DNA of 64,000 nt from Theristus sp. LFF4_11 (lineage: Eukaryota; Nematoda; Chromadorea; Monhysterida; Xyalidae). Both the position numbers and the translations under genes were made by a program. Under the pieces are notes generated by a model that worked only from the letters and a program-made list of their open reading frames with translations, was not told the origin of the DNA and did not search any database. Below are positions 46,819-59,672 of this stretch, in pieces. The stretch's first letter is position 1. Each line of letters starts with the position of its first letter. The DNA lies in NCBI GenBank assembly GCA_030248135.1, contig JASANC010004087.1, positions 124,001 through 188,000 on the forward strand, in the 5' to 3' direction.

Positions 46819-49800
46819 GGCTCGGTTTCATGAGCGTGAGCTGCTGCGCTTGACGTTTCCGTCGTGTGAACGTCGGCTGCACACAAGACGGGTCGCTGCC
46901 GTTGCACACGCGCGAGTAGCCGGACATGGCCAGTGACGCTGACGTGCCCCTGGCAGCGCCGCTCTGAACGGCACAAGTGGCATTCGAAACGTGCACGCAT
47001 AACGTCACTGCACTCGCAAAAACATCTCATTTTGAAATAAACAACATTTTGTCCTTTCGAGCATGCATTTCATGTCCGCTAAAAAGGTGCAGAAACAAAA
47101 CAACAAATGAAATTCCGCTAATAAGCCTGGACCCTGGAGTTACTAGGCGACAGACAACCAAATAACGCGTTTTTGTCAAGTAATCGTTTATATTATATTT
47201 TTTTAGATTCTGCGACTCATTGCATGTGCAGACGTGGAAAAACGAAACTAGTTCAATCTTTATGTGGCAATTCAAAGCCACCTAAATGACTCGACCCTAT
47301 TTCGGGACTCGGATCACTTTGCCAATTTTGAATTCCCGCATCATGCAAGAAACTGTTTAGGCGCGTTTTGAGTCCCGGGGCCAACATAAAAGACCATAGA
47401 ATATGGTTGCCACAGACCCCAGTGATATCTCTGTTCTCGACGATGCCGAGTGCGTCTTTCAGGGTGTTGTCGCTTTCCACGTCACTCATCGTGCCTTGCG
47501 CCTTTAGTGCGGTCATGCCAAAGTACTCTGAACAAAATGGATTTTATTAGGGCTGCAGGTGTCGGATAAAAAAAATCATTGCTCGTACATTATGTTCAAG
47601 TTATCGGAAAAGATTTTCAAACAAACTTCTCCATCCAAACAATTGATCTTTTAAATCCAGCTGTGTTTTGGTGTTCGCCATGGCTGCACCATGACCGGAG
47701 GCTGCGCTGCTGACATTCGCAACCGCAGACGGAATCTGAGCCAGTACTGTTGCCATAGCCATTGTGTTTGAGCTCGTGTTCGCTGAGGTGCCGTTTGAAA
47801 AGCCACTGGCGTACGCGTTTCCTTCTGCAGCATCAAACGCACCTTTGGTCAAGTAGTTCAACGAACGTCACTTGCGCACATTTTTTGTTGTGTCTTCATG
47901 GCGGGACTTGATCATGCAATGAAATGGCCGAGCAAACGTTATAACTACACGCAAAACAGCAAAATCGCAAACTCGGTGCCAAGACGTAAATCGGTGCGAA
48001 ATCGCTTGGAAAAACGTCACAGAGTGTGGTGACACGACAGCAATGCTCGTGAACGTGCGGGCGTGCCTCAACGACGCCCATGCCATGCGGGAGTCACGGC
48101 CATGCAGAGCAAGTCGGCGTTGCGCATTGGCGATTTTGAAATGCGGCCGTTTTCAGCGCGCTCACGAGCATTTCTGCTGTGTCGGCACACTGCGTCTTCT
48201 TTCGCATTGTTTCTTGTTTCGCATTGAGTTTGGCAGTTTGGAATGGAATTATCTTTGCTACTTAATTTCGGTTTGTATTTTTTTGCATGTGTGTAAAAAT
48301 ACTAAAATTTAGTATGTTCGCGTTATAATGGTCGAAACGTTTTCTGTGTTACTTTTTAAAATGTAGATGGTAACAAACTCAGTGTTGTCCCAAAAATGTA
48401 TGCTCCGTTTTTTTACTAAAGTTGCAGTAACAAACAAAATAAATTATGGTGGTGGTGTTGCACATGTAACGTACCGATGTCTGATTTGTTGTTTTGGAGG
48501 TTAAACAAAGCTACGAGCGCAGAACTGGCATGATGCTGAATGTTGGCCGTTGTATTCACTTCGTGAGTGGCAGTTCCATTGATTGCTCGTGTGTTTCCAT
48601 TGCCCTTTAACAAAGTTGAGCGTTAAAAATTGATTTGAAAAAAACAAACAAATAAATTTGAAGCACGCATGAGGAAAACCATAAAACGCAACCAACAAAG
48701 ATTTGGACATGCGACGGCAATATTGAATTTTCACTAGAAAGACGTAGAATCGAGTTCGTTATTTCGGTGCCCGTTCCATTGACGCGACCGACACCAAGCA
48801 TGCCTTTAATCAAACTAAAAAATTTGAGAATCACTGTCCTTTATGGCAGATAAAATTGTTTGCATACTTGAATTGCCATATGAACTGCTGTTTGCGATGA
48901 CTGTGTTCACAACAGCCATGTATCGGTTGGTCGTATTTGCTTCTGCAGTCATGTCCGACACGGATGACGGTGACATAACAGCCAGTTTGACGTCGTTGAA
49001 GCCGGCGACGCTGCTGTTGCCGTGGCCCTCTGTGACGTCTGCGATGCCGATCGTTTCCACGTCGATCTGGTCTGAAATAGAGCGCAACGCTGCGCACGCC
49101 ACGTGACGCGGTGGCCGCTTGCACCACATAGGTGCACACACGTGCCGGCAATGTTTGCACTCAACCACACCAACGTGTTGTTTGTTTTCATATCTCTGAT
49201 CACAACGTTGGCTTCCCGACAAACAAACCATCTCCTCGAAAATAGAACAGTGAAATGAATCAGAAAAAAAAGTCTGCAATGAAACACGAGGACAACTTGA
49301 AACGTGAGAAAAGTGAACCGTATTTCGTGTCAGTGATGTGCGTGTGCAACTGCGCGACCGAGTCTGCAGGGCCCATGGCAACGACTTTCGCGTGCCCATG
49401 CGCCGGCTGGCGAGTGTCCCAGTTGAGCAGCTCAAGTGCGTGCTGCAAGTTCGCTTGCACAGTGCCGTTCGGAGCAACGCCCTCCGCCGACAGGCCAATG
49501 GTGAGATTGTCTGTGCGATGCAATCTGTTTTCGCCAACAGTGAACATGTGGTACGGACAAAGAGTGTATTATGCAATATAGTAGTGAAGAAATGGGGACC
49601 AATATCGTGGCAAAAGTGTTTGCTTGATAACGCAAAACTGCGGTTATACATATGTCAAGATATGAACCGTTCTTAATGGCAGGAAACAACGGATTCATAT
49701 TTTTACTCGACTTCAGAACAGTGGTCAGTTTATTTATTATCATTACGTGCAAAGGAGATGGAGTCATGTTGAATGGAGCTGTGTAAAGCCGCACAGCTAA

Positions 49801-51410
49801 AGAGGCCGGGGACTTGGAAAGGCGTTGGATTCAGTACAAAACCACCTTTGACTTAAAACTCCGTTTTTTTTTCAAGCGTAAAGTTTGGGTTTACAAATAC
49901 ACAACCACCAAAACAACATGCGCACGCACATTGTGCCGTACCTCTATCGTTGGCTGTCGCGTTCGTGAGACGAGTGATGAGCTTCGCCAGGGCTGTTCCG
50001 CTGCCTACAGCTGCAGCCTCTCCGTTGCTGAAGAATCGCAAGCCGAACAGCGTGTCATTGAGTTCGAGTTTGCCGGAGAGCGTGTTCTGGCCGGTGCCAC
50101 CGACCTCCATCAGCTGCATCGTCTCAGTGCCCAGTTCCAAAGGGCCGTGCACCAGGTAGCTTTTCATTTCCTGCGCTGTCTTCTGCGCACCATTGCCGAA
50201 CGCAACCAGTGTGCTCGTCTGGTTGGTCGCCGTCCGATTGCTCAGCTCGGCTAGAATCGTCGACTCTCCCTCGACGTGTCCGTGCGCGGAGACGCTGGAG
50301 TTCGCAATGTTGCTGCCGATTGCGGCTGAAGTTGCAGTTGCAAATCACACAACCTTGCAAACAATCTCTCGCTCGGGTGCCGATTGGAATTTTTAAATTA
50401 AATTAAAATTGGAATTTGATTGGAATTTATAAATGTTAAAACATCATTGCCCATTGGCCGAATGGGTAAGAGAATCAATCTCACAAAAAGTCCTTACGCT
50501 GCCTTCTGGCTTACTTTTTTAGGAACGGGATTTCAAAATGTTTAAGTTTAAGACAGTCCTTGTATTCTCCATCAAGGCAGAATCAGTCGCAGACTAGGAG
50601 TTGTTTTTTTCAAAAATGCCAAGATAATTCCCAATCGTGTGTGTAGGGGAGAAAGAATGAACAAAACACCACACGAAGCATCAATTGGTTAAAATAACAC
50701 GACGTCAAATTTTACCTACCATTAAAAGTTTTTGCACATCTTTTTTCTTTCAGTCAAATTTGGATGAAAGAAAAACAGAAGTTGGTTGTTTCTGTTCTTT
50801 TTGTTTTTGGAATATCTTCCTCACCAATTGAAAGCGAAACCGAAATATACATTTGACAACACAACCGATTTTGAAAAAAAGCAACAAGAAATTTGGGCAT
50901 GTTTTAGTTCATTACTGAATCACTGCGACAACGACGCGTTTGCATAAAACTCACAAAAAAGCAGACGAAACCAACCAGCGACGTTTGATCCGTTCATTGC
51001 CAAAACTGCGCCCGTGATGTTTAGGTCAGCTAACGAAGTCGAATCAGCTGTCCCATTTTGCTATTCAAAAAACTTGATCTAAACTGCTGTCATTTCAACT
51101 AAAAATTGTAAAAACAGAGAAAAACGTTTTCAAACAACGCACATAGACTTTTGCCAAGTTAACCAAATCTTCGAGGGCAAACACGTCAGCACCGAGGGCT
51201 CCATTGGCGGTGACGTTGGCGTTTGCCATGTACACCGGCTCACGCTTTCGACGCAGGCTAGCTGCATTGCCTGCCCATGGCACAGCACAGTGCGATTCAT
51301 GAGTTGGAATCAAAACATAAACATTGAAAATCAAAATAACCGTGGCAGAAGTGCAGTGCAAGAATAGCAATTGCTGAAATAAAGTTGATGACATCCACAA
51401 TGGAAGCCAT
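46819..51410 (-). CDS. Secreted sequon-rich protein, paralogue 1 (unrecognised family; 3' end incomplete)
   Basis: Family not recognised. Eleven minus-strand exons join in frame for 586 codons: 51410-51341, 51270-51143, 51060-50976, 50325-49942, 49510-49319, 49071-48868, 48803-48709, 48604-48475, 47842-47627, 47527-47418 and 46963-46819. Residues 1-23 form a signal peptide (FISAIAILALHF). A tetrabasic furin-type site, LRRKRE, follows at 29-34. The chain is Asn/Ala/Ser/Thr/Gly-rich with many N-x-S/T sequons (ANVTANG, LNITGAV, NRTATNQTS, LTNATAN, NSSVAG, EANTTN, NGTSANTS). Landmarks are LVAFGNGAQKT, DTLFGLRFF, LKDQLFGWRS and KYFGMTAL. Near the end come CNGSDPSCV and a second site, TRRKRQAQQ, with cleavage predicted after residue 575. 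Every exon has a counterpart with the same phase in the adjacent paralogue. It is probably exported and proteolytically matured; function unknown. Confidence 0.85.
47225..47400 (+). repeat. Dispersed repeat shared with 52.27-52.44 kb
   Basis: TTTATGTGGCAATTCAAAGC, CGGGACTCGGATCACTTTGC and TTTTGAATTCCCGC recur in the same order at 52.28-52.44 kb. It sits in the intron before the last identified exon of paralogue 1 and explains spurious extension of an ORF into the intron. Confidence 0.65.
50550..50645 (+). repeat. Dispersed repeat fragment shared with 52.16-52.25 kb
   Basis: CTCCATCAAGGCAGAATCAG through TTCAAAAATGCCAAG resembles 52163-52245, where the same sequence lies just upstream of the 47.2-kb repeat type. 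The two are therefore parts of one longer repeat. It lies in intron 3 of paralogue 1. Confidence 0.55.
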
Positions 51411-53217
51411 GACTGATGAACACCGCCACCGATCAAACCAACCGTGTTCAGTGTTGACCGTGTTCTGAAACAACAAAATTCTGTCGCTTAAAACTACAAC
51501 TTGCACAGCCTAGAACGTTTATAACACCGAACTCGGCTACGTTCGGTTATTAAAACTAGATTTTAAGAAGCTTAAAAAATGGTCTGTGTTTCCCAAATAC
51601 AAATCTACTGCGAAGATGACGTCAGACGACCCCCCACCGTGGTGATTACGCATGCGCATGTGCTGTTAGAAAAGGTGGCATCAAAAACTTACATTGAAGC
51701 GCAGTTGCTGTCCTTCAAAAAGCGTTGTCCGATCCAACCCATTAACGAAGAACAACACAACACCAGAAATGACAAAATGAATCTGAAAAGAAGTTTCCGT
51801 GACTTATCAAATCTGCTTCCATGAAAAAGTAGCCGACGAATCGCATCACAACCTCATGTTACCCTGGTGATTTCTATCCATTTGTGTTCCTGTACGCTGG
51901 TCATGACGGCCGTTTTGTGCTAGAAGATGAAAAACAAAACAATTACTTCAATTATTTCAATTCATATTCGGACTACGATCGGGCACAAAACAGCGCGTTC
52001 AGTTTTAAGCTGTGCGGCGTTTCCACAGATCCATTCACATTATTCCCCAGTCCCCCTCCTTTGCACGAAAAGATAATAGTTGTTTTAATAAGACTAAATA
52101 ACCTTGTATTTAGCGCACATTATGCACCTGGGAAGCGAAAAATCATGAATTTTGAACAAAAACTCTCTCCATCAAGGTGAGACCAGCTGCAGGCAGACTA
52201 TAAGAGTTGTGTTTTTCAAAAATGCACGATCTTTCCCAATTGTTTGTGCGATAGACAGTTCTGCGTCTCAATACGTTTTCAGACGTCGAAAGGAAACTAG
52301 TTTAAATCTTCATGTGGCAATTCAAAGTAGCCTAAGTGACCAGGCCCTATTTACGGGACTCGAATCACTTTACGAATTTTGAATTCCCGCCTCATGCATG
52401 GAACTGTTTACCTATCTATGCGCGCATTGAGTCTCGTAACCAAAGTTGAAATAAAAATCACGCTGAATTTTAAGCACAATTAGATTTCTAAAAGTTTTTT
52501 AATTTAGTAAAGTTTTCTTGAGCTCTTTGCACCGTGAAAAAGGTGTCATGCCGTTAAGGGAGTTTAGCAATCAGTTTTTTTGTGCGTACGCACGGACACG
52601 ACAGTTAAAAATGACCACGCGATTTAGAAATCATGTCACATCTCGCATGCTCTATCTCGCATTACAGACACGATTTGTTCTCGCCCGGGATTTAGAACAA
52701 CTTCTGCGCGTACGGACAAATTTGTGGCGTGAACAGGTCAGGTGTGACTTGCGACAAAAATATTCGAACACAAAAAAGCCGACGCTCGGACAGGACACCA
52801 GCTGTTTTATAGTGACTTGTGCATCGATCGACAAAACTAAAAAGCCCAACTTTGATTTTTCACGTTGTGTTTTTATTCCGATTTACGTATCATAATTTGA
52901 CAAAACTTGGGTAAAACCTCATGAGTGTTCGCGGCTACAGCCAAAATAATGGTAACTAAAACAATTTTCATACAGCCAAGTGCGCTGGACACTCAAGCAC
53001 AGCATCGTGACAGCAACGAATGACAAAAAATAATACACACTGATTTTGTTCGATCACTTTCAATAAAATTGTTGGTTGCCATAGAATTTTGATACCCCAA
53101 CACGACACATCATTTTCATCCGCTGGTACTCATTCGAATGCCACTGCGTATTCCACCGTTTGGCAGATGTTCAACATATCGTTCTTGTTTACCTCAATTT
53201 GAAAAAAATTAAAAAAA
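51411..53217. other. Intergenic region between the two secreted paralogues
   Basis: Contains the longest copy of the dispersed repeat (about 52163-52440). Otherwise no gene is supported. It should contain the promoter of paralogue 1 and the 3' UTR of paralogue 2. Confidence 0.5.
52163..52440 (+). repeat. Dispersed repeat, longest copy
   Basis: Joins both blocks seen separately at 50.55 kb and 47.22 kb. It ends near GTTTACCTATCTATGCGCGC. No coding potential recognised. Confidence 0.6.
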
Positions 53218-56200
53218 CTAGGCGAAACAATGTCTAGAAACTAAAATCTGCAAACCCATTGGCCTACCATTGCCACTGAATCCGTAAAAAACATGGTATT
53301 CAGGTGGGTTTTGATGTTGTTTCGGTGGTTCGGGTGCAGGCGGCTGAGGCGGCTGTTTCGGCACGTTAACTGGTGTTTGAGCCTCGATCGGATAAACAGA
53401 CCAGGCGATTTTATTCGACAGCAAATTGTGCTCTTTGCTCAGCAGAACGCACTCGGTGCTCTTCTCTGGGCAAACTGAAATAAACGGAAAACTTAAAGAA
53501 ATACAAATTACAAAATACAAAAATATAAAAACAAAATACAAAATGATAAACGTTCACAAGTTTTACGAACCAATGAAATGGCTCTGCTTCAACAGCGTGA
53601 ACTGTTGCGCTTGACGCTTTCGGCGTCTGAGCGTTGGCTCCACACAAGACGGGTCGCTGCCGTTGCACTGATGTGCGTAGCCGGATATGGACAGGGACGC
53701 CGACGGACCAGTGGCAGAAGCGAACTGCAACCATTTGGAAGCATCACGGTGAACGTGATCATAAATGAACAGCATACGCGATTTTATATCTGATCTGCAA
53801 TTATTTAATCAAGTCTCTTTACTGTCTTGAGTGGACTGAAGATCAATAAACAGTGATGTTCACTTTTAAGACCAAGAAGTGCTAGTTAATTGTGGCTAAA
53901 CAAATAGGCTAAACAGATTCCATAACAAATAGATTGCAGCATCAACTAAGACGTTGCCATGATCGATAGCGAATCAGTGGTACGGTCCACACATAATCGA
54001 TCAATTTTAAACGGGAATGACAGTTGAATGTTGCTGATCAAAAGTTCCTTTATCATATTTTTAACGGGCATTAACTCATTAAAACGATTGCTTTTTGAAT
54101 GGCATGATTGTTGTTGATCATGCAAGATTGTTTTTGTTATACTGAACAGGAATGCAACGGAAAGCAGCTGACTTTTTTAAACTTTTTTAATATAACGGGT
54201 AACAGTTGATTGTTGCTGATCAAACAACATTGCTTTTTGTGTTTTTTAACGGGAATGGCAGTTGAACGATATTTGACGACATCTAAAAAGCTAATAAAAC
54301 AAGGTGATTTTTAATACTTTAAACTGGAATGATTGTTAATTGTTGCTGATCAAAAGAAGATTGTTTTTTTGACGTTTTAATGGGGAATGACGCTGGAATG
54401 TACAGTCTATTTCGCTAATATATGCAACTAGCTGATTGGTTGGTCACAGCAACTCTCAGCGCTGGTCGGTTGGTCATCAGCAATTCTCAGCGCTGATTGG
54501 TTGGTCATTACGTCATGTTGCATATATTTTCCAGCTGAACTACAGAATAACTGGTCAAAGAAAATTGAAACGACAAGTAAGCGACATTGAAGACGCTAAT
54601 AAAAGAGGATTCTTTTGATATTTTAAACGAGAATGACAGTTGAATGTTGCTGATCAGAAGAGATTGCGTTCTATTATGTTTAACGGGCATGACACTCAAA
54701 AAATTGTTTTTTTTGTTACACTGAACAGCAACGACAGCGGAATGCAGCTGACTAATTGCTTTCCGACTTACACCGCCAATTCTTTGGACCGACGGAACCC
54801 CGACACTGCTGAAGTCTTCCAAATGCGTAGTGCTTTGTGCCTGGCTCGTATCGCCGTGTGCCGTGAACGAAGTCATTCCAAAATGTTCTGTACATGTCAC
54901 GAGGCAACAGGTACGGTTGATAAAATTCGTTTGTTTTAAATCGTAAATGATAAATTTTTATTCGAACTTCTCCAGCCGCTTATCAAGTCGCTCAAATCGA
55001 GGGCTGTTTTTGTTTTTGCTGAGACGGTGCCATTGCCGGCTGCAAAGCTGCTAGCATTCGCTAAGCCAACAGCCGCATCTTTGTTGGCGATCGTAACGGA
55101 CGTCGAATTCGTGTCAGCGATTGTCCCGTTCGCTGTTCCCTTTGCGAATGACAACGCAACTGAAAGCACACAAGTTTGTTTTTGTTTAATCTGGTGGTAC
55201 AAATTTCTCATTCTCACCATTCGAAGTGTTTGAATGCTGCATAAAGATTGCAGTCGTGTTGATGTCATGTACGGCAGTTCCGTTTGCAGCGCTGGATTGC
55301 CCGTTGCCCTGTTAAAAGGGGACACAAGTATCTTAAATGGCACTTAAGCAGACTACTTTCAGTGTATTTGAAAAAAAAGTCATTGAAAAGTAAAAGTACT
55401 CACATTTGTTGACACTCCGGTGTAATATGGAGTGTTTTGATTGTCAATCACCACCGTTGTGTCCGTGTGCTCTGTGCCGGTCCCACTGACCATGCCAAGT
55501 CCGAGGGTGCCTGTTGTCACAGAAAACTGCTATCAGCACTTATTTCGGTTCATCACATTTTAAAACTATGATCTCCTGAAACTCAAATCTATTTTTTGCC
55601 AAACGAACAAGACTGGAGGTTGTGTTTTACATCACACTTTACTTGTATTGCCAGTCTTGTCATGTGTCGTGATGCCATTGACGAGTGCAATGAAACGGTC
55701 GGTCGTGTTTGCGAGGGCACTCATTTTAGACTTTGACTCGATCGTGGCACCATTCAACGAGACATCGCTCGAGCCGTTTATGCCGCTGCGGCCGCTGCCA
55801 TCGGTGATGTCCACAATGCCGTCGCCAGTCACCGTGCTGTCTGGAAACAAGCGGGAAACACGAACAACACTGATAGTTGATGAGTTCACCGCAGCCCAGT
55901 GTACATTGTGGCACAGCTGTTTTGTCAAAAGCACAATCGGTACTTGTTCGTCTTTTTCTACATCAAAAGCAGCCGTCTTACAAAGAGCAGCGGTTTTTAT
56001 TATGGGGCATAGCAAATCAAGTGTGTACTGTATGTTGAGTTCGAGATGAGCGCCTTCATTTGAATGTTCGAGTCGCGATCGCCGTTCGCAGTCAGATTCG
56101 CCTGGCCATGCGCGATCTGCTTCTCATTCCAGCCGCTCAGATCAACTCCGCTAGCAACGTCTGCTGTCACGTTTGCGGATGAACCGGATGCCAACAGATC

Positions 56201-57510
56201 AACCGTGAATGTATCTGCAAATATCAAAAATCAACATTTTACATAAACTTAGTAAACATTAAAATACCAACGGCCAGAAGTGGGTGCGCCCAGGCCCAGT
56301 GGTTTGTTTGTGCGGTGATAGATTTCCGGGCGCTAGCTCCTTCCTTCCAGGCAAAGTTGCAGTGTTATCAAAATGACAAACTTTAGAAACGCAGGGGTAG
56401 CATGAAGGATAAACTTAAACAGATCTGCTCGGCTAGTGGCTGCAGATAATTTTCTTGCAAAACAAAGAACAAAATATCATGATGGGGAATGAAACGCTGT
56501 CGGAATGAAGCGTATGTCATCTTGCAGTGTCGTGCGTCACGCGCACGCACCTGGGTCGTTCGTCGTCACGGACGCGTCGCGGATGCGACTGAGCAGTTTC
56601 GCCATGGCCGAGCCGGTGCCGACGCCCTGGCCGACGGCGCCGCCAAAGAATCGCATGCCGAACAGCGTCTGGTTGAGATCGATCTTGCCGACGAGCGTGT
56701 TCGGGCGTGTGCCGGTCGCCTCGAGCACCTGCAGCGCCCCACTGCCGGCGACGTCGTTGCCGTGCACCGCGAAGCCGCCCAGCTCCTGCACGGTCTTCTG
56801 CGCGCCGTTGCCGAACGCGAGCACCGTGTTCGTCTGGTTGGCCGACGTCTGGTTGTTCAAGTCCGCCTGCACCGCCGATTCGCCGTAGGCCGTGCCGAAC
56901 GTGGTCGCGCTCGAGTTCGCACGGTTCTGCCCGACCGCAACTGAGAGTTTGAGAAGCAGCTTTTCAGAAGAGACTCCTGACCCGGCATAAAAATTCACTC
57001 GTGTAACCAACAACCAACCATTCAAGCTGGTTGCATCTGATGAGTTCATCGCCATCACGGCGCTCGTTATATTCATCTCGGCCAGCGAATTCGACAGACC
57101 GGACGCGTTTTGCTAAAAGAAACATTGACGCCGCTCATTTCAAGAGAGACATACTTGGTGCAAGGAAAGAGCAACGGTCGTGGCGAAATGGAGCGAAACG
57201 AACGTAGATTTTCGCCCAGTTTGCCAAATCCAACGAGCCAAAAACGTTGGCGTCAAGCGCTCCGCTCGCAGATGTGTTGGTCACAGGCAGAACTTGAAAC
57301 ATCAGCTCACGCTTTCGCCGTAATCCAGCGGCGCTACCTGTGCGTTCACCGTCATAAACAAGACGACCCATGAAAGGATAAGTGTTGTACAGTAAAACTT
57401 TATCTGAGGCTGCCGTTCTTCAAAACTCACTCACCATATCGAATCTGAAGAGCCACAAACATTGCTGCAATGAAAAGCGAGACATCGCGAATGGTAGCGA
57501 GGACGGCCAT
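53218..57510 (-). CDS. Secreted sequon-rich protein, paralogue 2 (unrecognised family)
   Basis: Family not recognised. Twelve minus-strand exons join in frame: 57510-57435, 57337-57204, 57112-57019, 56940-56551, 56214-56029, 55840-55643, 55510-55404, 55308-55218, 55159-54968, 54887-54772, 53724-53571 and 53474-53218, giving 664 aa with a TAG stop. Signal peptide at 1-25 (VSLFIAAMFVALQI), then LRRKRE with cleavage after residue 35. The middle chain has more than twenty N-x-S/T sequons (MNITSAV, NNQTSANQTN, GSSANVTAD, TDRFIALVNG, NGTIADTNSTS) and the landmarks VLAFGNGAQKT, QTLFGMRFF, LSDLISGWRS and KHFGMTSF. CNGSDPSCV precedes TLRRRKRQAQQ (cleavage after 565). The C-terminal piece has two Cys (CPEKSTEC) and a proline-rich stretch, PKQPPQPPAPEPPKQHQNPP. 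The large fourth exon is noticeably more GC-rich than its surroundings. A GT at 53.27 kb could be an alternative donor, so the stop is less certain than the rest. Confidence 0.87.
54005..54665 (+). repeat. Imperfect tandem repeats in intron 10 of paralogue 2
   Basis: A motif close to TTTAACGGGAATGACAGTTG followed by AATGTTGCTGATCAAAAG recurs about six times (near 54007, 54190, 54245, 54320, 54375, 54620). Inside the array, TTGGTTGGTCA plus CAGCAACTCTCAGCGCTG repeats two to three times at 54432-54510. Non-coding. Confidence 0.7.
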
Positions 57511-58900
57511 TGAGGCTGTTACAGTTTTACTACGACCACGTTTTCAACTAATCAAGCTCCTCAGTAGTTTTTAAGACTTTGTAGGTTCTCTGCACTCGGT
57601 GCTGTACAACATGCGTGTGTTCATGCAGTGTGAAGTATCATGTTAAATGGAGAAAGTTTATAAAACTCAGTTGATGTCGAAATGACAAACAAACCGGTCC
57701 ATTCAGTAGTTTCGCTAATTACCAGCGATCAGTGCGCTGAGCTGATTGATCATTTGCAAACGATCCACACATGACGTCAGATAATCCAGCAACAAATTCA
57801 CACTCACACTGTTTAGACGTAAACATAAGAGCGGAAATTGCAATGCGGCGAAACGTTTTTTGCGTATTGGATTCAACGCATGGTTGTATGGTCGGAGTGT
57901 GGCATCGACACCAACACCAACGTGATACGCAGCACGAATCTGATCAGTCCATCGCTTCTGTAGTTTGTTTTTTTGTGCGGCAGAAAAGCATCCCTTTTGT
58001 TTACTTGTCGTCGATTGAACTGGCAGTGACGTGTAAAAATGTGCGTGTATAAATTCGCATTCAAAACGGCACTTGTTTTCCAGTTATTGTGATTGTGAAA
58101 CAATTGTTGTAACTAACAAATGATGGAAAGCAAGTTTAAAACACAGGATATGTCCATGCCGACAAGTCCACTGTGGCGGGGATGGTTTGTTAGAAAAACG
58201 TCCGGCCGCGGAAAATGTCTGCGAGGAAAAACTTGGCACGTGAAAACATCATGCATGCCACGCCCACCACTAATTTTTGCATTTTGGTAAATGAAACGTA
58301 AATCTCGTAATGGTTTTCAACGACAGTCATGTTTTTATGCTGGTCTTTACGGATTTTAAACGGGAGACGGGTTAAACCGCCGAGGATCACACGCCTGTGG
58401 GTTGTGTGGCAATCACTGGAAGTCTGCGGACCCCCAACCGATTGCACCTTAGAACCAGAAGGCAGATATCAATCCAATTGACTTATACAAGACATTTTCC
58501 AGCGAACGCCACCTAACAAAGGTGGATCAACGGCATGAACGTACGCATCTGTTGCCTCACCACAGCGTCCAAGTGTGGCTACGGCCACTCAGAGGCAGGC
58601 GGGCTCTCGCCATGTGGCAGATAGCATAGCTGGTTGAACCTGAAAGTACACTGTGTCTTGGGGGTTGGTTGGGGTCGACAGGGGTTGGTGACTTAGCTAC
58701 AGCAAACAGGAATTTTTGAAAACAGCCAAATTTTGGTAATTTTCTGAAAAGGAACAACTAACAACGTTCAATAGTCAAGTACACGTCAAAAATTGTCCTG
58801 TTTTACTGTTAAAAATGCAACTTTCCCTCTTTGAAATGGACAAAATTTCAATAAAACACGATTTTCGCTCTAAAAGTTCTCCGGATCATTCTGAAAATGG
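57511..58900. other. Upstream flank of paralogue 2; no gene recognised
   Basis: Should contain the promoter of paralogue 2. ORFs here are short and lack motifs, and no repeat of the families above was seen. Confidence 0.45.
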
Positions 58901-59209
58901 CCTAGCTGAACTCAGCTCGACGAGACGCTTCGAACAAACCTAACTTGTATAATTTTTTTAATTATTTTAAATTAATAAATCTGGAATTTTTCTCTTCTCC
59001 TAACCTTACCCCCAACTAGGGTTGTTAAACAAAAATCGAATTTTTTAAAGTGATTACTACAAAAAACAAAAATGCTGATTTAAAAAAAATCGAAAAATTT
59101 TCTTCTAGTGATTAGTGATTGGTCGGCCGAGAGGAGGCTGCTCATCTTTTTTTTGTGGATCTGGATTCTATTGAAACGCGTTTCTTTTGAATGAGTGTGA
59201 AATTCATAG

Positions 59210-59672
59210 TTGTTCTAGGGGGGGGGTGGCGGGGGGGGGGCCGGCCCCCCCCAAAAAATTTTCGAATCTATCTCTATCAAACAGGTTTTTTCGGCTCAGC
59301 TATTATCTATCTAAAAAAAATTCTCAGCCAGCTATCTATCTGAAAATTTTTGTCTTCGAAGACATAAAATGAGTCAATTTTTGACCAAAATTGACCATTT
59401 TTGCTCGTAATTCTTGAAAATTTCGCTGATTTTAAGTAAAATACGCGTTTATACTTGATTTTTGGCGTATTTAGCATTATTTTGCTGTTTTTATAGCTTT
59501 TTAGCGTTTTAGCTATCCATCTATCAAATTTCAAAATTTTGACCGGCCCCCCCCAAAGTCACATGCCCCCCCCCGCGGCACCCCCCAAAATTTTCCAGCT
59601 ATCTATCTAGGTATCTAGAAAATTTGCTCCAGCTATCTATATCGGCCCCCCCCCCAACCCCTCGGCTCTGGA
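59210..59672 (-). repeat. CTATCTAT-containing composite repeat with C/G runs
   Basis: The right part (59585-59672) is the reverse complement of 20.40-20.50 kb (CCAGCTATCTATCTAGGTAT, CCCAACCCCTCGGCTCTGG). The left part contains GGGGGGGGCCGGCCCCCCCC, which can self-pair. Non-coding. Confidence 0.6.
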
